Source of the DNA: Massariosphaeria phaeospora
Lineage: Eukaryota; Ascomycota; Dothideomycetes; Pleosporales
Length of the DNA: 64,000 nt
Assembly: GCA_011032825.1 (NCBI GenBank)
Contig: JAADJZ010000013.1
Location: forward strand, 682,001 to 746,000
Reading direction: 5' to 3'
Shown here: in pieces, positions 57,795 to 64,000 of the stretch
Layout: every line of letters begins with the position of its first letter
Position numbering within the stretch: position 1 is the stretch's first letter
Notes under the pieces: generated by a model
What the model was told of the DNA's origin: nothing
Seen by the model: only the letters and a program-made list of their open reading frames with translations
Database searches by the model: none
Program-made: the position numbers and the translations under genes

Positions 57795-58136
57795 TATGAA
57801 TATGTTGCAAGTGTGAAAGGTTGAGTGAACAGGAGAGGTGTTTGCGCAGAGCGCTTTTCATGTATAGATGATGTCGAGGCACAGTTCCGAGGCCCCTTCC
57901 GCGCCACGGGTCAAAGCTTCCGTCCGCACTCCGTACCTGCTTACTAAGCCACACCAGACTTCGTCAAAAAGACTTCCAGTAAGTTGCTAAAATTCTATGC
58001 ATTATCAAGAGGGGAGATAGAATTTCGTCTAGATCGGTAATGAATTGGAGCATAGATTCTCTATTATCTTGCCTTCACCTTCACATTCTCCACACTTCAC
58101 AATCAACCATCTTTAATAGACCAGTCCGTTCGACTC
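57795..58136. other. Intergenic region upstream of the thioesterase
   Basis: Nothing convincing is coded here. It presumably contains the thioesterase promoter and the 3' UTR of the small candidate gene on the minus strand. Confidence 0.45.
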
Positions 58137-58348
58137 TCAAGAGGTCCGGGAGCGTTGCCGATGCAGTGCTTCCAGCTCCGCTAAAACCAGCTCGTTGTTT
58201 TTCCGCATCTGGGCCACATGGCTCTGGATCAGGGCCGCGAGCTCGCGACACAGGCAATGGCACGCAGGGGGCTCTGCAACCGACTCGAGTTAGCAGGCGG
58301 ACGATGGTAAAGGTAACTCGCCTACATACCGGATCTGTTGAAAACCAT
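58137..58348 (-). CDS. Possible small spliced gene (51 aa)
   Basis: Exon 1 is 58348-58330 and exon 2 is 58273-58137, joined by a 56-nt intron with strong fungal signals (GTATGT donor, GCTAAC branch, TTGCAG acceptor). The product starts MVFNRSEPPACHCLCRELAA and continues as an amphipathic helix (LIQSHVAQMRKNNELVLAEL). I do not recognise it. The sequence CRELAALIQSHVAQM has the look of a real conserved helix, but the coding length is too short to be sure. An alternative is an upstream exon splicing to the CAACAG at 58330-58340. Confidence 0.35.
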
Positions 58349-58650
58349 TAGCCGGCCGACGAAAAGTATTGGGGAGTTATAATAGTGACAGTGATGATAG
58401 TGGTGTGTTGGAAGACCTGTTTGCGGGATGGATGTTTTGGTCTGCTCAGGCATGGTGGGAGTGTTGAGTGGAAGTAGCAGAGAAAGTCGGAGTAACTTGC
58501 TAGCTTTATGGTGGACAAGGGCAGAATATGAAGGTTCTACTCTCAGGCAACTGCGAATGTTTTGCGAACCAAAGTCGTTGATATCAGCAACTGTAGAAAA
58601 CACCCAATCCCAAGAGTTACTGAACATCATGTTATTGCATTAGCAGGCCA

Positions 58651-60357
58651 TCACCCCACCACACCGGCTTTCAACATTTCTTCTACACTGGAGAACTTTT
58701 CCCGTTCTTTGCCAACCTTCTGGCCCCTTCCTTTTTCCTTCTGATCAATCCTCTTCCAGTCCGCCCAGCTTATCGGCCTCGCCCCCTTCTTTATGACTTC
58801 GTGCTTGAGACCATCCCAGCCCAGTCCAGAGGTAGAGTTCTCGTTCTTGGGCGAGTTCAAGAAAGGAACACCGCTTTCCCAATCTTGGGCTATGACATCG
58901 GCGGATGTGAATGCGTCCTCCATGGTGCTTGCTATGACGCCAGTGGGCCCGCGCTTCACCCATCCTGCACAGTAGATGCCTGGAACATGTCCTGCAGTCA
59001 GGTCGCCAGGACCTTCAGCTGGAGACATTACGCGGCCGTAGGGGTCATTCGCGATAATGCCAAGTTTTGTGTCGAACGGGATGCCGAGCTCGGAGAGGCC
59101 AGGAAGAGCAGTCGACTTGTATCCGACAGACCGAAATGCTAACGATGCAGGTATGGTAGAAGTCTCTTCTATAGGTACTACAGCGGCTGACCTAGAAAAA
59201 GGATCAGCATCCGAGGCGAACGCTTGATGCGCGAACGTTATGGACGACAACTGTTCTGAAGACGTGGAGGCATTCAAGGACTTGGGCGCTTTCAAGAAAG
59301 ACAACCCCCACGACCTCTGACTATTTTCAAGTGCGTCATTGCTTCCTTTTAATAATACTTCCGCGATCCGTTTTTGTACACGCGGAAGCTTCTTGATATC
59401 CGGTGGGTAGAATGATGGGTCAATGGACTCGAATGCTACATTAGGGATGTGCATCAGCTCACGGGCCTCTTTTACTGTGAACGCAGCCTACACGGTTCGG
59501 TTAGTACAACAGTATCGATGAATCCGGTGGAAGCTCACCTGTAGTGGACCGCGTCGACCAACCACTTTCACAGATTTGACTTTACTCCGCGACAAGGCCT
59601 GTATTGCCTGCTCTGTGATGTCGGTACGCCTCAGTATTTCTACTGGCGTCAGGAGTATGCGCGCGATGTCCAATGCCACATTTCCCTGCCCTATGACAAC
59701 GGCTTGGTCCCCCGCCTCGAGATCCGGCGCCAAATCCTGGAATTCGGGCAATCCATTATACCACCCTACGAATTCTCGAGCGGAGAAAACACCCGGCCGA
59801 TGTTCGCCAGGTATGCCGAGTTTCCTATCTTCAGATGCGCCATACGAGAACAGAATCGCGTCGTAGTGCGGCTTCATCTGTGCCAGCTCGACATCGTACC
59901 CCACTTTTATGTTCCCAATGTAATTGAACCGCGCCGACTCGGCCACCTCTTCAAACTTGTCCTGGCAGTTCTTCACTTCGGGATGGTCAGGCGCAACGCC
60001 AAAGCGAACGAGCCCATAAGGAACAGGAAGCTGCTCATACATGTCCACCACGGCATCTTGTATTTTGCTCATAAGCCGGTAGGCTGTATAGAACCCTGCT
60101 GGGCCAGACCCTATGACGGCGATGCGAGGAGCTTTCTTCGGGGCCGATGTGCTGTATGCATTGCGGCTGGGCCGGGGTAATGAAGCTCTGGTAGTGGCGG
60201 CGGATGCTACGGAGGATAGTGGAGAGAGTCGGGCAACGGTCGAAGCGAGGCTGGAGCCATTGCGGGACTTATACGATGCGCCGGTGGGGACCGCTCTATG
60301 TACGTGACGTGCTAGGCGCCGAGTGCAGTTGGCACAGACATAAGGTAGAAGAGGCAT
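58651..60357 (-). CDS. ARH1: NADPH:ferredoxin (adrenodoxin) oxidoreductase, mitochondrial
   Basis: Exon 1 is 60357-59539 and exon 2 is 59487-58651, giving 551 aa. The 51-nt intron (GTGAGC to GTGTAG with TACTAAC-like sequence) joins GRRGPLQ to [10 protein letters not shown]. An Arg/Ser/Ala-rich N-terminus of about 70 residues looks like a mitochondrial presequence. The FAD dinucleotide motif is [17 protein letters not shown] (79-95), followed by [18 protein letters not shown]; the NADP motif is [16 protein letters not shown] (220-235). C-terminal family blocks are [33 protein letters not shown] and EDAF. The enzyme passes electrons from NADPH to mitochondrial ferredoxin for iron-sulfur cluster and heme A synthesis. 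It is divergent from the membrane-protein gene with a ~550-bp intergenic region. Confidence 0.93.
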
Positions 60358-60910
60358 GGTGGGGGCAGTCAGAGGACGTCAACGAGAAGCGCTCTCGAAA
60401 ACATTGACGCTGACTAATATGCCATCATCACAATCACAGCTTTCCCAGCGCCTCACGACTGTTTCTCTTGAGCGTCCGAAGCAGGTTCTGACTAAAATCT
60501 CCGTACGGGTCGTCGATAGCGCAAGGACGACGTCGTTATATTTAACACCTTCCCTTTCCCCTTGATGAGGCAGTCCATCCAAGGTTGCACCCGGAACGGT
60601 GGAGCGCATTCCAGCCCCAATCTCACTCGATTCTCTCTTTTCTGGCTTCGGAAACAGGTGCGACCAATATTTCAGCCGCATATCCAGTGTCTCTAGAATT
60701 GTTTAGCGTCGGGGGCGAGTCAAGGATGTCCGGACCGATAGCGATTGTTGCTGTGGGCAACCGTTATTTATTGTTGTATGACCCCCTCACGATCGTCCCG
60801 CCCCTTGTCCTTCACTCCCCCACCGCATTCCTTCTAAGCGAAAACATTCGTTCATTCTTCGCGGTCGTGCATCTCCGGCCAACATTCCCCAGCCTTTTTG
60901 CCTCATCGCC
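60358..60910. other. Divergent intergenic region (ARH1 / membrane protein)
   Basis: No gene is supported. Short frames on both strands lack motifs. Pyrimidine-rich tracts at 60795-60905 precede the downstream start. Confidence 0.5.
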
Positions 60911-62988
60911 ATGGGCCGCGGGCAGCCCTACCTCGACTTCGCGGAATTGCCGGACGACTTCAATCCCAAGGCCGTCACCATGGCGAGCCGTCAGCCGTCA
61001 GCGCCGAAGAAGGAGCAAGAAGGCCCTCTGGTCAATTTCAACAAGCATCCGGATAGCTACTTGATCCTTCCATATGGCCAGACAAACGCGAAGCCCATGA
61101 GCTCAAAGGTCAAGGTGTACATCAAAATCGCGCGATGGGTCCAACTGTTCCTGAGGATACTCAATCTGCTAGGCGCAGTGGGCGTGATTCTCTGTGGCAT
61201 CTTTGTAAGAGGTGCGCAAGATACGGAGGGATACATAATGAGAATACCAGTAGGTTTGCAATGTGCTTCTGTCAAAGACTGTGCTGATACAAGACACAGC
61301 CCGGCGTCGATATCGTAGCCACACTATACGCTATCTACCACCTTCTGCGAGCCGCAAAAAGTCGGCCGGCGGGTAGTTCAGCTAGCTATCACTTTTTCGC
61401 ATTGGTGACCGATGCCGGCTTCATTCCCTTCTACGTGTTCACAGCAATCCTTTCCAGGCGCAACCTCGATGTCGAAGCCGGAACGGAAGGCCGCTGGAGA
61501 ACATTTTTTCCGACCGACGAAGAGACGAACAAGGTTTTGCAGACAATCTTTCTCACGGCAACGGCAGTGGCTGGACTACATTGCGTGTCACTCTTTCTCG
61601 ATCTGTATCTCGTCCTGATCTTCCGAAGGATTGCTCGTCTTCCTCCGGACATGAACCCACTTGAGGAGAACCTTACGTCTCGTCGCAGGACAAACCACAA
61701 ACACAAGAACTCCTCCATTTCGGCTGTTACTCCTCTGACTGCAGACGAGAAGCGTTTTAGTGCCCAGACAGCGAGCTCAACGAACACAAACAACCGATTT
61801 TCACAACAAAGCGATCCCTTAATGGGGGAGAACGATTTCCCTATACCGGATGCGAAGAGAATGTCCTTCATGCATACCCGGACAAACTCTGGCATGGCAT
61901 ATTCTCCCCACACTCCAAACTCGGCTCGTCACTCGCAAGTCGCTTCTGCTCGCCAATCCCGTGTAGATCTCAACCACCGCGATGACCTACATCGAAGAAA
62001 CGAAGATGAACACGAGACGTTAGCCCAACGCAAGTCATTCCTCGCTCAACAGGCAATCCAGCGTAACTCAAGGCCCAACTCTTTTGTGTCGTCTAAACAG
62101 GATTTCTACACACCACCCACGACAGCTCAAAAGCAAGAGTCGTCAGGGGACATCTCTCTTCAAAACAGCCGCGAAACCCTCCAGTCTGACAATTGGTTCG
62201 TTCATGAAGGAAACGGCGATGAACACTCGGTCTCGACGTTGGCATCGACCGAAGGCCGTCAACAGAAGCAGCCGCAGCCCAGTGGCTATCGTTCAATGCG
62301 CCAGAAGGGGGGTTATAATGCTGTATCAGCCGAAGACGTGTCGGACGACGAGTTCGACCAGCCCATGATGCCTCAACCGTTACGAATGAACCCACCCACT
62401 CCACCGCTAGCAACAATGTCAGAACAGAACAGGAACGCTCCACTCCCTTCCAGCCTCCAGAGGACGCATACGACAACGTCGGTATCCAGCGCAGCTACTT
62501 TCAGTCGCAGCCCGACTCGATCGTCGACGCCCAAGACTCGTTACTATGGAGATCTTCGAAGCGCCACTCACGGCATTCGCGACAAAGCCGAGTCCCCAGC
62601 AAACTCGCCGAATCTATCGCCAACCAAGGGCTATTTCGGTGGGACTGGCCTTGCTAGCTCGGTCAAGCAATACACAACAAACACGTACTCGCCCAAAGCA
62701 GCGCAGAACATGAGCCAAAACTCACCGTTCAGCTTGAACAAAAAGGCGTTCACCAGCGTGCGGCAAACCGGGGAGGCTAGCTACACGCCTGTGCAGAACC
62801 AGTCTCCGCGTGTAGTCAGTAGAACGGGCATTGATTACGAGGGCCACTACGACGTGGACGAGGATCTTGGGATGTCGGGCAGACGGCGCGACGTGAGCGG
62901 GAAGATTGCCGAGGAAGGGCGCGGGGGCCGGTGGGGAAGCATGAGGGACCATGGACTCACATATCGCAAGGTCAGCGGGGTTGCATAA
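60911..62988 (+). CDS. Four-helix membrane protein with long disordered tail (MARVEL-like)
   Basis: Exon 1 is 60911-61249 and exon 2 is 61300-62988, giving 675 aa. The 50-nt intron has a GTAGGT donor, GCTGAT and CACAG; it joins MRIP to PGVDIVATLYAI. The start MGRGQPYLDFAELPDDF is the first in-frame Met. Four hydrophobic segments are visible: VQLFLRILNLLGAVGVILCG, VDIVATLYAIYHLLRAA, SYHFFALVTDAGFIPFYVF and TIFLTATAVAGLHCVSLFLD. The last is followed by RIARLPPDMNPLEENLTSR, a cytosolic motif that looks conserved. About 420 residues of Ser/Thr/Gln/Pro-rich disordered sequence follow. The layout resembles fungal MARVEL-type plasma-membrane proteins. I do not recognise a named orthologue and assign no function. 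Confidence 0.75.
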
Positions 62989-63661
62989 ACAGGTTCCATC
63001 TTTTGCATTGTATCTGTCCTGGAGTTTTGGGATTCCGTTTGGGTCAAGGGTAAGGGTGCTGTATAGGGCCGGGAAACAGTCGACCGGGGATCTGTATGAA
63101 TATACTCATGTTACACACACGTACGCAATCCTTGTCGAGCGGGAACCTTGGAAGGCACAACGCGATCCGTGACGTGTGCTCCTTCCGCTTTCAGCTGCCG
63201 CATATTCACGCCTCAGCGACTGTCAATTGACCGAGAATTTGCTCGTAGGCGCCGGAGACGTGGAGCAGGTGGGTTTGTTGAGTGGCACTAGGCTAATTCG
63301 CGTGCGTGTGCTTGGGCACTTCACCAGTCCCGACCGCTGACGCGCAAAGTCAGGTGCGCACGAGTTCGTCCGCAGCATCACTCGCCAGCTTTGTTCTTTG
63401 ACTCTCCACGACGCGACTTTGACCTCTCCGACCATCGTGCGCGTGCTGTTGGTGCCCGTTCGCTATTGCTACGACTACTCGAGGTGCAGACAGCCGCTCT
63501 ATTTACGCGTTCTGGTCCGATCCCCGCCACCCATCCTCAGTATCCGTATCCCGCACTGCTTTGGACACCCGAGGCGCTGCCCCTCCACGTCTATCTACCC
63601 TCTAGCGACCGCTCCGCCGAAGCAACTGCCTAGGACCGCCCACCGCCAGCCGCACAGGTTC
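62989..63661. other. Intergenic region / likely 5' leader of the last gene
   Basis: The pyrimidine- and CG-rich sequence at 63360-63660 looks like the leader of the gene starting at 63662. No other feature is supported; the frames at 63391-63898 lack motifs. Confidence 0.45.
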
Positions 63662-64000
63662 GATGCCGCACCGAGGCGATGCAGTCCTGGCCACTGCCCC
63701 GCCGCTGTCCACGATGAACCAGGCGCGTTCGCCGCGTCACGCACTCACCGCGAGCTCCTCCGCCGACAACATCGGCACCGCCCACCCGCCACACATCGCC
63801 AGCTTCTACAAGCGCGAACTGCCGGCGTCGCAGGAATCTGCCCTTTCGGCAGCGTCGAGCACATTGGCCGCCCCGACACTGCTGTCTTCCTCGAGTAACG
63901 TCTCCACGTCCACAGCCGCCACCACCGAGTTCGCGTCTCCCCCGCCGAAACATGTGCATGCAAGTCGTATGCAGCCCGCAGCAAACGTCTCACAGCTTCC
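63662..64000 (+). CDS. Start of an unrecognised Ser/Ala/Pro-rich protein (runs off the window)
   Basis: From ATG at 63662 the frame stays open for 113 codons to the window edge. It reads MPHRGDAVLATAPPLSTM, then SADNIGTAHPPHIASFYKRE, then Ser/Ala/Thr-rich low complexity. A second Met at codon 18 could be the true start. The open length in GC-rich sequence is modest evidence, but codon phase is even and no alternative frame is as clean. Such disordered N-termini are common in fungal signalling and transcription proteins. No domain is reached. Confidence 0.5.

Noticed and set aside
56971..57954. 327-aa minus-strand frame overlapping the thioesterase
   Set aside because: It is a shifted frame of the same gene with Arg/Pro/His-rich composition, while the thioesterase frame has a signal peptide and catalytic triad.

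Overview
The window looks like a chromosome segment from a filamentous ascomycete, probably a Dothideomycete (class is inference). Introns are mostly 45-55 nt with CTAAC-type branch points. A roughly 41 kb AT-rich island of nested transposons carries the C-to-T / G-to-A decay and TAG/TAA stops typical of repeat-induced point mutation (RIP). Compact, GC-balanced housekeeping genes flank it on both sides.

Left flank (1-5305): the 3' end of a CSF1/BLTP1-type lipid-transfer protein gene, VPS52 of the GARP tethering complex (minus strand, two exons), and a divergently transcribed eIF-5A gene with four exons.

Island (about 5700-46660): this can be read as a nest. A pogo/Fot1-type element (P3) was split by a second pogo-like element (F2). 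F2 was split by another pogo copy (P2), P2 by a Gypsy retroelement (G2), and G2 by both a hAT element and a second, structurally complete Gypsy element (G1). P3 also contains a third Gypsy relic (Gy3), and Gy3 took three different pogo-like elements within about 20 bp. Small non-autonomous elements of two families are scattered through the nest. One family has hAT-like ends and perfect 8-bp target duplications in six of seven copies.

Two things in the island look unusual. First, the hAT element carries, divergent from its transposase, a RIP-damaged but clear histone H3-like gene whose tail lacks the K9 position. Its first intron and at least five transposase introns share the same internal sequence pattern, and the 393-bp hAT-derived MITEs contain one such intron-like unit. 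Second, two of the Gypsy elements (G1 and Gy3) carry an intact antisense gene between pol and the 3' LTR. Each antisense gene encodes a six-cysteine, zinc-cluster-like protein, although the sense genes are full of stops.

Right flank (46813-64000): RRN7 (RNA polymerase I initiation factor), a ubiquitin-eL40 fusion gene with an apparent one-base homopolymer deletion, a Tos4/Plm2-like FHA protein, a Utp30/RSL1D1-type ribosomal-L1-domain protein, a palmitoyl-protein thioesterase, an ARH1-type ferredoxin/adrenodoxin reductase, a four-helix membrane protein with a long disordered tail, and the start of an unrecognised gene running off the window. These are ordinary core genes and do not form a pathway cluster.
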